A stretch of 51,184 nucleotides of DNA from an uncultured Bacilli bacterium (GCA_947623625.1 CANQHD010000003.1:1-51184), one strand, 5' to 3'. Positions 18,358 through 25,649 are shown, counted from the first letter of the stretch. Numbers and translations: made by a program. Notes: generated from the sequence alone by a model not told the origin.

Positions 18358-18851
18358 AAAAGAAAAGTATACAAAATATCAAATAAAAATATAGAAAGTA
18401 CCAAATACGTAAGAATTTTTGGTATTTTTTTTATGACTTTATCGGTAAGCGGCTTGACATATCGCAGAAATAGGCAAGCACCTAAACCCCACCCTATACT
18501 TGTTGGAAGGGATATATAATGTCCAAAATGAAATGGAATATCATCATAATTCCACATGACTTTATCAAATAATGTTTCAATGAGCATACCACTACTCCAT
18601 TCAAGAAGCGTTAAAAAAATTGTCACACCGAAAAAAATAATCACATAACGCTTCAACTTACTTCCTTCCATTTTTTCATAGACAAGTTTTCCAAAAAGTA
18701 AAATAATTAAAATTCCAACTCCATAAACTGGAACAAAGGGTCCTTTTAAAATACCACTTTTTAGATTGGGTAAAAAAAAAGCTTTTAAAGTTTCCTCAAA
18801 AAAAGAACCTAAAATGCAAAATAAAAGAAAGTATGCTAAATAATAATACAT
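18354..18851 (-). CDS. Putative membrane protein of the CmpB family (ABC_trans_CmpB)
   Basis: 165 aa with about five membrane segments. Typical family features are seen: GSFFEETLKAF near the N-terminus, GPFVPVYGVGILII, the LEWSSGMLIETLFDKVMWNYDD loop split by the helix end, and GHYISLPTSIGWGLGACLFLRYV. The family is annotated as a putative ABC permease, but no ATPase is nearby and the role is unknown. Its stop codon overlaps the convergent HIT gene by four bases. Confidence 0.8.
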   Translation of the reverse strand: MYYYLAYFLLFCILGSFFEETLKAFFLPNLKSGILKGPFVPVYGVGILIILLFGKLVYEKMEGSKLKRYVIIFFGVTIFLTLLEWSSGMLIETLFDKVMWNYDDIPFHFGHYISLPTSIGWGLGACLFLRYVKPLTDKVIKKIPKILTYLVLSIFLFDILYTFLF

Positions 18852-18933
18852 AACTCATCACCTATACTATTATTTTGTCTTAATACTTTCTTTTTATACA
18901 GTTTTATTAGCAAGGAAGAGCTCTTCCTTTATC

Positions 18934-19089
18934 TTAATAGTGATTGCAAACTGAACCTAAGATAATTGCTAATAAAATATAGAGTACAACTACAATAATA
19001 AACCCATTTCTTCCATTATTACCACACTCACATGAATGATAATTGCAAGAAGAACATGCTGTTTGATTAACAGAATTATTACAAGCCAT
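18934..19089 (-). CDS. YjcZ-like small cysteine-rich sporulation protein
   Basis: 51 aa. The cysteine- and asparagine-rich N-terminal half (C at residues 3, 12, 15, 20 and 22) is followed by a glycine-rich turn (GNNGRNG) and a single hydrophobic helix (FIIVVVLYILLAIILGSV). This plan is that of YjcZ-family sporulation proteins. Ribosome site AAAGGAGGTG is seven bases before the ATG. It is 21 bp downstream of a second mini-gene of the same type. Family membership is by pattern; location in spores is inferred. Confidence 0.7.
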   Translation of the reverse strand: MACNNSVNQTACSSCNYHSCECGNNGRNGFIIVVVLYILLAIILGSVCNHY

Positions 19090-19110
19090 TTTTAAACACC
19101 TCCTTTATGT

Positions 19111-19191
19111 TTAGATATAGGCACCGACGATGATAACGAGTAAAATGAATAATACTAAAATGATTGCAGATGAAGATACATAATTACCCAT
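19111..19191 (-). CDS. YjcZ-like 26-aa hydrophobic sporulation mini-protein
   Basis: 26 aa: a short polar start (MGNYVSSS) and one hydrophobic helix ending GAYI, typical of the YjcZ mini-proteins found in spore-forming Bacilli. The ATG follows AAAGGAGGATG. It is the first of a two-gene unit with the cysteine-rich protein at 18934-19089, and a sigma-K-like promoter lies upstream. Small size makes homology weak, but the tandem and strong ribosome sites support a real gene. Confidence 0.68.
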   Translation of the reverse strand: MGNYVSSSAIILVLFILLVIIVGAYI

Positions 19192-19224
19192 AAATTACAT
19201 CCTCCTTTTTTCTAGTCTTCACAT

Positions 19225-19253
19225 TATTCTATGGTAAAGGTCCAATTTGTGTG
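19225..19253 (-). promoter_or_regulatory. Candidate sigma-K promoter for the two YjcZ-like genes
   Basis: Minus strand: CAC (19251-19253), 17-bp spacer, CATAGAATA (19225-19233), matching AC-N17-CATANNNTA of the late mother-cell sigma factor. Short consensus, so chance matches are possible; the identity of the genes makes it plausible. Confidence 0.45.
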
Positions 19254-19274
19254 ATTATATTAGTCCCAAGTTGC

Positions 19275-19303
19275 TTGATAAAGTAAGAAAATTTTGTTAT
19301 GAT
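19275..19303 (+). promoter_or_regulatory. Sigma-A promoter of prsA
   Basis: TTGATA (19275-19280), 17-bp spacer, TATGAT (19298-19303). The -10 covers the upstream ATG at 19299, which argues against that ATG as the gene start. Confidence 0.65.
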
Positions 19304-19328
19304 TAAAACGATTGGAGGAAGAAAAAAC

Positions 19329-20333
19329 ATGAAGCAAACAAAAAAAATAATGATGGGAACTTTTGTTCTTTCTTGTATGCTTTTAATGCTTACAGGTTGT
19401 GGAAAAGAAGTTACCTTAAAAAATGGTGAAAAGCCAGTTGTAACCTATAAAAAAGGAGAGATCACATCCGATGCCTTTTATAAAGAATTAAAGGATCGTT
19501 ATGGAGTTGCTGCATTAATTGAAATGATCGATCACGCACTATTTGATGAAGCTTATAAAACAGATGACGAAGAAAAAGACTATGTCGATAGTCAAGTAAG
19601 TCAAATGAAAGCACAATATAATAATGATGAAGAGCAGTTTAAAAATGCCATTCAACAATACTTAGGTCTTAAAGATGAAGAGGATCTTAGAAAGACATTA
19701 TCACTCGAATATAAAAGAGACAAAGCTATTAAAGACACTTTGAAAGAACAAATGAGCGAGGATGAAATTAACGACTATTATGAAAATACAGTCATTGGGG
19801 ATATTACTGCTAAACATATTTTAATCAAACCAGCAACAACTTCAGATATGTCTACAGAAGACAAAGAAAAGAAAGAACAAGAAGCTCTTGATAAAGCAAA
19901 AGAAGTCATCCAAAAATTAAAAGATGGTGAAAAGTTTGAAGATTTAGCAAAAGAATATAGCGATGATTCTGCAACAGCAGAAAATGGTGGTGAATTAGAG
20001 CCATTTAATCATGATAGTGGTATGGATGAGAATTTCTTAAAGGCTGCAATGGGACTTGAAAACGGAAAATATACAGAAGAGCCGATAAAATCAACTTATG
20101 GATATCATATTATTTTAAAAGAAAAACAAGAAGACAAACCCAAACTTAAAAAAGTAAAAGATACAATTATTGATACACTTGTAGAAAATAAATTAAATGA
20201 CGATGCTTCTCTTCGATACCAAGCATTAAAAGATGCAAGAGAGAAAAAAGGTTTAAAATTTGAAGATGATGAATTGAAAAAAGCATATGATGACTATGTA
20301 GATGACTTAATTAAAAGCATTCAAAATTCGTAA
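19329..20333 (+). CDS. prsA: PrsA-like foldase lipoprotein (parvulin PPIase)
   Basis: About 334 aa from ATG 19329 (GGAGGAAG upstream). Lipoprotein signal: basic start, hydrophobic core and lipobox LTGC (cysteine ~24). The central parvulin domain (about 155-265) has ITAKHILIK, FEDLAKEYSDDSATAENGG and STYGYHIILK. Flanking helical domains match the PrsA/SurA plan. PrsA folds exported proteins outside the membrane, including penicillin-binding proteins. Single-gene unit between its own promoter and a terminator. Confidence 0.93.
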   Translation: MKQTKKIMMGTFVLSCMLLMLTGCGKEVTLKNGEKPVVTYKKGEITSDAFYKELKDRYGVAALIEMIDHALFDEAYKTDDEEKDYVDSQVSQMKAQYNNDEEQFKNAIQQYLGLKDEEDLRKTLSLEYKRDKAIKDTLKEQMSEDEINDYYENTVIGDITAKHILIKPATTSDMSTEDKEKKEQEALDKAKEVIQKLKDGEKFEDLAKEYSDDSATAENGGELEPFNHDSGMDENFLKAAMGLENGKYTEEPIKSTYGYHIILKEKQEDKPKLKKVKDTIIDTLVENKLNDDASLRYQALKDAREKKGLKFEDDELKKAYDDYVDDLIKSIQNS

Positions 20334-20340
20334 AAGTCAT

Positions 20341-20374
20341 AAAAAACGATGAAAAAAATTTTATCGTTTTTTTT
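20341..20374 (+). terminator. Terminator after prsA
   Basis: AAAAAACGAT pairs with ATCGTTTTTT across a 12-base loop, followed by more T. Confidence 0.8.
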
Positions 20375-20459
20375 AATTGTAAAAATCAGTCAATTCAGAT
20401 ATTTATTGAAGAAAAAAGAAGAAAAAGAAATTATAATAAAATAATAAGGAGTGAAATCT

Positions 20460-21227
20460 ATGTTTATTATACAATTATTAATTGCACTTATTCCATTTGG
20501 AATCATCCATTATTTTGTAAAAAAGTATGATCACCCAAATAATAAAAAAATCTTTAACTTAATCTTCTACATGGTAGTATCGCTGATTTTATTATCTATA
20601 TATGACTATTTAATTATACAAATTTCCCCAACATTTTATCAGATTATTCCCTTTCTAATAAACCCTATAAGTTTTTACATAACTGCATTTGTCACTAAAC
20701 TTTTTACCACAGGACTTCCAGAAGAGATTGCAAAGTATTTAGCAATAAAAATGTCTAAACCTAAAAATAATGAAGAAATTATTAAAAATTCACTCTATAT
20801 TTCAACACTATTTATGTTTTATGAAAATTATTCATATGCTTGTGATGGAATTGTATATGGACTATGGAGATCTATTTTGCCCGTACATATTATTTCGCAG
20901 ATAGTGATGTCTTATTTCTTAATAAAAAAAGGCAAAGAGAAAGAAAAAAGAAAATCTCAACTTTATTCAGTTCTTTCTCTTCTAATTCCAATTATTATTC
21001 ATACATTATATAACTGTTGCATTATTTTACCTATGAATGAAATTCTAAAAGCTCTTTTCATTTTGACATTTGGAATCATAACTTATATTATAGCAGCCAA
21101 ATATATAAAAAGTGGAATAGAAAAGAACAAAGAAAGTGAGAACGAAAACGATATTAAAATAAGTAAAATTAAATGGATTATCATTCTATTAGTAACTTTA
21201 TTTTGGCTTTATATTTATAGAATTTAA
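20460..21227 (+). CDS. PrsW-family intramembrane protease
   Basis: 255 aa from ATG 20460 (AAGGAG upstream; a GTG nine bases earlier is too close to it). About eight membrane helices. The M82/PrsW signatures are visible: EEIAKY (E-E-x-x-K) near residue 97, ENYSYA (~126) and histidines in LPVHIISQ (~148) and IIHTLYN (~183). B. subtilis PrsW cleaves the anti-sigma factor RsiW; no sigma/anti-sigma pair is in this window, so its substrate is unknown. It may instead belong to the related CAAX-protease-like group. Confidence 0.75.
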   Translation: MFIIQLLIALIPFGIIHYFVKKYDHPNNKKIFNLIFYMVVSLILLSIYDYLIIQISPTFYQIIPFLINPISFYITAFVTKLFTTGLPEEIAKYLAIKMSKPKNNEEIIKNSLYISTLFMFYENYSYACDGIVYGLWRSILPVHIISQIVMSYFLIKKGKEKEKRKSQLYSVLSLLIPIIIHTLYNCCIILPMNEILKALFILTFGIITYIIAAKYIKSGIEKNKESENENDIKISKIKWIIILLVTLFWLYIYRI

Positions 21228-21232
21228 AACAA

Positions 21233-21979
21233 TTATTCTTGATAAGTAAAGCCTTTTTGATAAAGTCTTTTTTTGATTTGTCTTTCTAACTCTTCTCCAC
21301 TATATTTTCTCATTAAGCGTTTTTTCAATTTTTCATATTCCTTTTCTTTTAAATGATTATCTTCTAAAAAGGAAGCATTCTCTAATTTTTCTTGAATAAC
21401 ATCTGGAGAAAAACCATCTTTTAACAGTGTATCTTTTATTTTTTGCTTTAAAAAAGTGGTGCTTTTTGTGTGATTTGAGCGAATCATTTTTTGAACACGC
21501 TTTTCTACTTTGTCTAACTCACTTTCTCTAGGATAATACTCTACTGTCTTTTCTGCAATTTCTAAAGAAACACCCTTTTCAAGAAGAATATTTTTAATTT
21601 TATTCGGTCCATAAGATGTGGATTGAATTTGATGATTTAAATAACTATCCGCATAAGACTGATCATCTAGATAATGTTGATCTACTAGCTTTTGAACCGC
21701 TTCATCCACATTTTCTTTTAAATAACCCTTTTCTGTAAGAACATCTTTGATCTCTTTTATGCATCTTGCTTTTTTCTTTATTAAATCCAAAGCATCATAG
21801 TAAGTTTTCCAAAAATCATTGTCTTTTTTTATAGAAGAGAGCACTTGCTCATCTATCTTTTTAGATAAAAGTAAATCATACTTTAAAATGACTTCTTGAT
21901 ATACAGTGTATGTCTTGCCATTTTCTAAACAAAGCGTATAACTTCCATCTTTATTCTTTTTAAACTGATTAATATTCAA
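21233..21979 (-). CDS. recX: Regulatory protein RecX
   Basis: 248 aa built of the three-helix RecX repeats: ALDLIKKKARCIKEIKDVLTEKGY, then LVDQHYLDDQSYADSYLNH, SYGPNKIKNILLEKGV and the C-terminal LMRKYSG/IKKRLYQKGF repeat. RecX binds RecA filaments and limits their activity. The N-terminal ~55 residues are the extension typical of Bacilli. Start is TTG at 21979 with GAGGTGAT upstream; the ATG seven bases earlier is out of frame. recA is about 17 kb away, so the two are not co-transcribed. Confidence 0.9.
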   Translation of the reverse strand: MNINQFKKNKDGSYTLCLENGKTYTVYQEVILKYDLLLSKKIDEQVLSSIKKDNDFWKTYYDALDLIKKKARCIKEIKDVLTEKGYLKENVDEAVQKLVDQHYLDDQSYADSYLNHQIQSTSYGPNKIKNILLEKGVSLEIAEKTVEYYPRESELDKVEKRVQKMIRSNHTKSTTFLKQKIKDTLLKDGFSPDVIQEKLENASFLEDNHLKEKEYEKLKKRLMRKYSGEELERQIKKRLYQKGFTYQE

Positions 21980-22066
21980 CTCATATCACCTCATATTTTG
22001 TATTATAATACTTTTACAAAGAATTTATCTAACTATATAAACTTTTTTGAAGTTTGATGGATTCTA

Positions 22067-22104
22067 TAAAAAAAGCGGAAAAATTTTATTATTTTTTTTC
22101 CACT
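22067..22104 (-). terminator. Terminator after rpoZ
   Basis: AGTGGAAAAA pairs with TTTTTCCGCT (one G-T) across an AT loop and is followed by T7; the rpoZ stop lies inside the stem. Confidence 0.75.
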
Positions 22105-22289
22105 TTTAAATGCCCTTCTAAAATTTCTTCTAGGGCTCTCCCAATATTCTTTTTACACTTGTATTCAGATTCAGGCATTTGGTAATGTTCTGTCCTTGAC
22201 ATTTCTTTACTGCGTCTTGCTGCGATATGGACAAGTTCATATTTACTTCCTACAATATTTTGAAGCTTATCAATAGACGGATATATCAC
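22089..22289 (-). CDS. rpoZ: RNA polymerase omega subunit
   Basis: 66 aa. Omega signatures: MIYPSIDKLQNIVGSKYELV, then the conserved AARRSKEM (helix contacting the beta' C-terminus) and IGRALEEILEG. GTG start with GGGAGTG upstream. Omega stabilises assembly of RNA polymerase. In Bacilli it usually follows gmk; here it stands alone between recX and the split coat gene. Confidence 0.92.
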   Translation of the reverse strand: MIYPSIDKLQNIVGSKYELVHIAARRSKEMSRTEHYQMPESEYKCKKNIGRALEEILEGHLKVEKK

Positions 22290-22369
22290 TGTATCACACT
22301 CCCTATTTTAAATATAATCATATTGACTATCTTGTGCAAGTAATATGACATAATTAGACATGAATTAAC

Positions 22370-22395
22370 AAAAGAAAAAGTGTCATTGACACTTT
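22370..22395 (-). terminator. Terminator of the split cotD-like gene
   Basis: Perfect AAAGTGTC-AAT-GACACTTT hairpin on the stop codon of the 3' half of the coat gene, followed by TTCTTTTG. Shows that the 3' half keeps its original end. Confidence 0.7.
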
Positions 22396-22535
22396 AGTTG
22401 AAACGTCCACACTGGTTACAAGAACCACATTGGATATTACTACATACGTTTTCTTCGCAACAAGAATATTGTGGACTATAAGTATGTCTAAAGATATGAT
22501 GATTAATAATTCTCGTACGAATTGGGCAAACATGT
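22394..22535 (-). pseudogene. 3' half of a split CotD-like spore coat protein gene
   Basis: Open frame without its own start: HVCPIRTRIINHH, then a histidine/tyrosine stretch (IFRHTYSPQYS) and a cysteine-rich tail (CCEENVCSNIQCGSCNQCG) ending RFN-stop at 22394. CotD proteins carry P-H-x-x-P-x-x-T-x-x-x-N-H-H followed by aromatic/His residues, which this matches. The missing start is found at 25575 on the same strand, beyond a recombinase element. Joining at ACATGT gives one 123-aa protein: 79 residues from the 5' half and 44 from here. The frame is kept exactly. Most likely silent in vegetative cells unless the element leaves. Confidence 0.8.
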
Positions 22536-22543
22536 CTCTGCCC
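22524..22543. other. Left attachment site in the cotD-like gene
   Basis: ACATGT core at 22530-22535, within a 20-bp imperfect dyad whose arms are GGGCA (22524-22528) and TGCCC (22539-22543). Left arm is coat-gene sequence (C-P codons), right arm is element sequence; typical of a serine-integrase hybrid site. Confidence 0.6.
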
Positions 22544-22550
22544 TTTTTTG

Positions 22551-24128
22551 TTAGATTTTATTAAAAGTAACATTAATATTTATATTCTTATCCTCAAATA
22601 TTTCTATTCTATCCACTAAATTTATTATAAGTTCTCTATTAGGTTCTTTCATAGATAAAAATTGATTAATATATTCTATTATCATTTTATTTTTAGATTT
22701 TTCATCTGTTATATCATTCATATTATCATTTAATTCATTATATTTTTTTTGTTTTATAGAAAGTTCTTTTTCTAGTTTTAATTTAACTCTTTCAAATTGC
22801 TCTTCAGTAATTTTTTGATTTAACTTATCAATATAAATAAGATCTAAGTTATCATTGATTTGCTTAATGTCATTATTTAGTATTTCTAGCTCTTTTTTAT
22901 CATTCACTTTGTTTGTTTTATTTAAATTAGATAAAACAGAACTTTTAATTTTATCTTTGTTAATATAATTTAAACACATTTTAGCCAAGAAATGAATAAT
23001 CACCTTCTCCAACTCATCATAATTATTTGAATGAGTTGTACATAACTTCTTCTTCATATAGGTTCTATAGTAATTACAAATAGTATAACATCTATTATCT
23101 TTTTTCCTTCTCGATGTGATGGATATTCGATGTCCACAATCACCACAATACAAAAGTCCATCTAGTAAATGATTTTCTTTTTTTTCATCTCTACCTACAT
23201 TTTTAGGTATTCTTGCCTGCACTTCATAAAACAATTCTTTATCAATTATAGCTTCATGAGTATTTTCTACAACAATATAATCATTCGTATTATTTTTTAT
23301 TACTTTTTTTACCTTATAATTTACTTTACTTCTTTTATTTTGGACTAGATCACCTATATACATCCTGTTTGTTAAAATATCTCTAACTGTTTTAGAATGC
23401 CACTGTCCATATCTTAAATTATAATGGCTTTTCCATTCAAAACTATAATACTGGGCAGGTGTTTTTACTTTTTCATTTGTTAATTGCTCAGCTATTTTAT
23501 AAAATGATAAGCCTTCTAAACACATATTAAATATTCTCTTAACAATACTAGCTTGTTCTTCGTTTATTACTAAATGATTTTTATCACTTTTATCTTGATC
23601 GTATCCAAATGGCGTTCTACCTCCTACCCATTTTCCTTCTTTCATCTTTGCTTTTAAACTAGATTTTATTTTTTTAGAAATATCTTTAGCATACATATCA
23701 TTCATTATGGCTTTAAATGGTGCAATATCATTATTTGAACTATCTAAAAAAGTATCTATATTATCTGTAACGGCTATATATCTAACATTATGTTCTGGAA
23801 AATATTTTTCTACCAAATTACCAGTTCCAATATAATCTCTCCCAAGTCTTGACATATCTTTCGTAATAACCATATTTATTTTTCCAAGTTCAATATCTTT
23901 AAGCAATCTATTAAAGTCTGGTCTATCAAAATGAGTCCCAGAATAGCCATCATCAATATAAATATCGTAAACCCTTAAATGATTTTCTTTTACATATTGA
24001 AGTAATAAACTTTTTTGATTTTTAATACTTTCACTCATCAACACCTTATCATCATCTTCACGAGATAGTCTTATATAAAGACCAACATTATATATCTTAT
24101 TTAAATGACTAATAATTTCTACCTCCAT
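22551..24128 (-). CDS. Large serine recombinase
   Basis: 525 aa. Resolvase catalytic domain (residues ~14-160) with nucleophile Ser22 in YIRLSREDD, DDGYSGTHFDRPDFNRL and TKDMSRLGRDYI arginines. The recombinase domain follows (~170-290, GGRTPFGYD, ILTNRMYIGDLVQNK), then a zinc ribbon (~325-372, YCGDCGH ... CNYY ... CTTH) and a long coiled coil (~385-465). It ends in the PNRELIINLVDRIEIFEDKN module. It should catalyse integration and, with a directionality factor, excision. ATG 24128 lacks a good ribosome site; GGAGGT directly after it might instead serve an in-frame ATT about 15 bases downstream. The reading overlaps the 47-aa ORF by 20 bases. Confidence 0.92.
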   Translation of the reverse strand: MEVEIISHLNKIYNVGLYIRLSREDDDKVLMSESIKNQKSLLLQYVKENHLRVYDIYIDDGYSGTHFDRPDFNRLLKDIELGKINMVITKDMSRLGRDYIGTGNLVEKYFPEHNVRYIAVTDNIDTFLDSSNNDIAPFKAIMNDMYAKDISKKIKSSLKAKMKEGKWVGGRTPFGYDQDKSDKNHLVINEEQASIVKRIFNMCLEGLSFYKIAEQLTNEKVKTPAQYYSFEWKSHYNLRYGQWHSKTVRDILTNRMYIGDLVQNKRSKVNYKVKKVIKNNTNDYIVVENTHEAIIDKELFYEVQARIPKNVGRDEKKENHLLDGLLYCGDCGHRISITSRRKKDNRCYTICNYYRTYMKKKLCTTHSNNYDELEKVIIHFLAKMCLNYINKDKIKSSVLSNLNKTNKVNDKKELEILNNDIKQINDNLDLIYIDKLNQKITEEQFERVKLKLEKELSIKQKKYNELNDNMNDITDEKSKNKMIIEYINQFLSMKEPNRELIINLVDRIEIFEDKNININVTFNKI

Positions 24129-24252
24129 CTAAAGGTAAATAAGTGAGTGATGGTCCCTCATATTTTTTGATCTCTTTATTTAAAACTTTTATAAAAATAT
24201 CATTAATATCTTGGTCTTTACTAAAGATATAATTAATTTTGTACTTATCCAT
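24109..24252 (-). CDS. 47-aa ORF overlapping the recombinase start
   Basis: Too short for a default gene caller. ATG 24252 is preceded by AAGGGA ten bases upstream; stop TAG at 24111-24109. The product has a charged N-terminus (MDKYKINYIFSKDQDIND), a helical IKVLNKEIKKYE and the end YLPLDGGRNY. No family is recognised with certainty. Its end overlaps the first codons of the recombinase, suggesting coupled translation. A small protein in this place could be a regulator or excision factor; that is inference. Confidence 0.5.
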   Translation of the reverse strand: MDKYKINYIFSKDQDINDIFIKVLNKEIKKYEGPSLTYLPLDGGRNY

Positions 24253-24459
24253 ATATTTTATTCCCTTCACTTTAACTTATGGATAAGTCATCCATTTTAG
24301 TATTACTTATAAACTTGCATATTATTTTCATGAAGGAAAAACTAGAAAAAATTCTTTTGATCACTTGTAAATTGATTAAGAAGCAACATTAGAAATACTA
24401 CACTTAAAAAATAAAAATCATCCTACATTAAAATTTTAATTTATAGGATGATAATTTTT
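24253..24459. other. Spacer between Fic and the recombinase unit
   Basis: AT-rich DNA with the Fic terminator at one end and ACTTATGGATAAGT-type short inverted repeats just before the 47-aa ORF. No clear sigma-A -35/-10 pair was seen, so the promoter of the recombinase unit is unidentified. Confidence 0.3.
24413..24457 (-). terminator. Strong hairpin terminator after fic
   Basis: ATCATCCTA (24417-24425) pairs with TAGGATGAT (24444-24452), with a further ATTAAAATTTTAAT palindrome in the loop and A/T runs on both sides, so it can stop transcription in both directions. It separates Fic from the recombinase unit. Confidence 0.8.
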
Positions 24460-25212
24460 CTAATTATTTTCTTTGATTTCAAAATTTAATAATTCTCGAG
24501 AAGTTTTTTCATATAAATCTTGTTCATGTTTTATAGTATCCATCAAAAACATCTTATCACTTTCATATTCTTTTAACCCCCTCATATAATAAGGCTTATC
24601 ATCATCTAATACAATAAATGGCATAATATTGTTTCTTAAACACTCTTTAAACATTATTATTCTACCAACACGCCCATTCCCATCTCCAAAAGGATGAATA
24701 CGCTCAAATCTAAAATGAAAATCAACGATATCTTCTAGAGTAATATTTGTTTTAGTATTATATTCTTTTAACAGTTCTTCTATTTCTTTTTCCACATCAT
24801 CTGGGGCAGTAGTATTAATAATATTAACAACACCTATCATGTTAGGAATAACTTTAAATCCACCAACATTATATCTAGGATTTTCTTCATCGCTAGTATT
24901 TCTTTTTAATATCTTATTCATTTCAATTATCATATCTTTAGTTAAGAGTTCATCTATATTATCTAACATATAATCAAATAATTTAAAATGATTTTTAGAT
25001 TCCGTTAAATCATCCAATTTAATTAAATCATCACTTTTCGGAATAAAAGAAGATGTATCAAATATTGCCTCAGTCTGTTCACTGGTTAATCTACTACCTT
25101 CGATTTTATTTGAATTATAAGCAAAATTAACTTGCGAATAATGATATATATTCCCTTTAAATTTAGATTCTTTTTGTTTGATTAATTCATTTTTTATTTT
25201 ATTTATATCCAT
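24460..25212 (-). CDS. fic: Fic-domain protein (class II, putative AMP-transferase)
   Basis: About 250 aa from ATG 25212; an in-frame TTG lies 18 bases upstream. The Fic core motif HPFGDGNGRVGR (~residues 169-180) has every catalytic residue of active AMPylators. An inhibitory helix motif, SNKIEG ([ST]xxxE[GN]), lies N-terminal (~residue 33-38), which makes it a class II, self-inhibited enzyme. The beta-hairpin flap (GGFKVIPNMIG) is also present. Such proteins AMPylate target proteins and can act as toxins or regulators. No separate antitoxin is encoded. It is the cargo of the element in the coat gene, reading in the same direction. Confidence 0.9.
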   Translation of the reverse strand: MDINKIKNELIKQKESKFKGNIYHYSQVNFAYNSNKIEGSRLTSEQTEAIFDTSSFIPKSDDLIKLDDLTESKNHFKLFDYMLDNIDELLTKDMIIEMNKILKRNTSDEENPRYNVGGFKVIPNMIGVVNIINTTAPDDVEKEIEELLKEYNTKTNITLEDIVDFHFRFERIHPFGDGNGRVGRIIMFKECLRNNIMPFIVLDDDKPYYMRGLKEYESDKMFLMDTIKHEQDLYEKTSRELLNFEIKENN

Positions 25213-25335
25213 AAATTCACCAACTTTCAAACTTTCATTTTTCTATTTATTAACATTCTTTTAAAATATTATATTTATTCTTCATCCATTATATCATAAA
25301 AAGACATTTCTTATTTTTAAGTCTATCATAAATTA

Positions 25336-25350
25336 TCACACATGTGGTAC
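25336..25350. other. Right attachment site in the cotD-like gene
   Basis: ACATGT core at 25340-25345, inside the palindrome CACATGTG (25339-25346). The coat gene reads V-P-H-V and then meets TGA two bases into the element. The exact crossover dinucleotide cannot be decided because the core is itself palindromic. Confidence 0.6.
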
Positions 25351-25575
25351 ATTGTGCATGATAGTACGATTTACAACACGTTCTTGCATTGGCTCAATAA
25401 TTGGGTTTTCGTTATCTGTCATTTGAAAATTATCTCCACCATCCATATCCATCATAACATCATTACCAACATTAATATCAATATCCATATCTTGATCGAT
25501 AACATTATTGTTTCCAACGATTGTAGCATCTTGATCGCTCATAATATCTCCAAGACTTGGGTTATTATATAACAT
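25336..25575 (-). pseudogene. 5' half of a split CotD-like spore coat protein gene
   Basis: ATG 25575 with AGGAGGAAAATGT upstream. It encodes 79 aa: an acidic, asparagine-rich first half with repeating D/M/N (IDQDMDIDINVGNDVMMDMD), then ENPIIEPMQERVVNRTIMHN and VPHV, where the element begins and a TGA follows at once. VPHV is the start of the CotD core motif, whose other side (CPIRTRIINHH) is at 22400-22535. The unspliced product lacks the His- and Cys-rich part that coat proteins use for cross-linking. It has a sigma-K-like promoter directly upstream. Confidence 0.8.
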
Positions 25576-25596
25576 ACATTTTCCTCCTATCTGTTA

Positions 25597-25625
25597 TAAG
25601 ATATGAACAGATAAAAAAACTGGTC
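25597..25625 (-). promoter_or_regulatory. Candidate sigma-K promoter of the cotD-like gene
   Basis: Minus strand: GAC (25623-25625), 17-bp spacer, CATATCTTA (25597-25605), fitting AC-N17-CATANNNTA. The same arrangement occurs before the YjcZ-like pair at 19225-19253. The leader to the ribosome site would be about ten bases. Confidence 0.5.
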
Positions 25626-25643
25626 GCGATGATTGCCCAGTTT
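25612..25643 (-). terminator. Terminator after ffh
   Basis: AAACTGG (25637-25643 side) pairs with CCAGTTT (25617-25623 side) over a 13-base loop, followed by T7 on the minus strand; it overlaps the upstream part of the coat-gene promoter. Confidence 0.75.
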
Positions 25644-25649
25644 CTTTGA

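Larger units (their letters stand above)
22530..25345. mobile_element. 2.8-kb serine-recombinase element inserted in a cotD-like gene
   Basis: Bounded by a directly repeated ACATGT (22530-22535 and 25340-25345). Contents, all on the minus strand like the host gene: a Fic protein (24460-25212), a strong terminator, a 47-aa ORF and a large serine recombinase (22551-24128) whose stop is only 15 bases from the left site. Removing the element restores the coat gene in frame. No transposase, capsid, replication or conjugation gene is present, so it is a minimal integrative element. It resembles in logic the sporulation-excised intervening elements in sigK and spsM; excision here is untested. Confidence 0.82.

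Noticed and set aside
19299-19301. ATG 19299 as the prsA start
   Set aside because: It lies in the -10 box and upstream of the ribosome site; ATG 19329 gives a proper lipoprotein signal peptide.
25342-25572. Plus-strand 76-aa ORF opposite the coat gene
   Set aside because: It mirrors the coat-gene frame, has no ribosome site, and the minus-strand frame shows a known motif and promoter.
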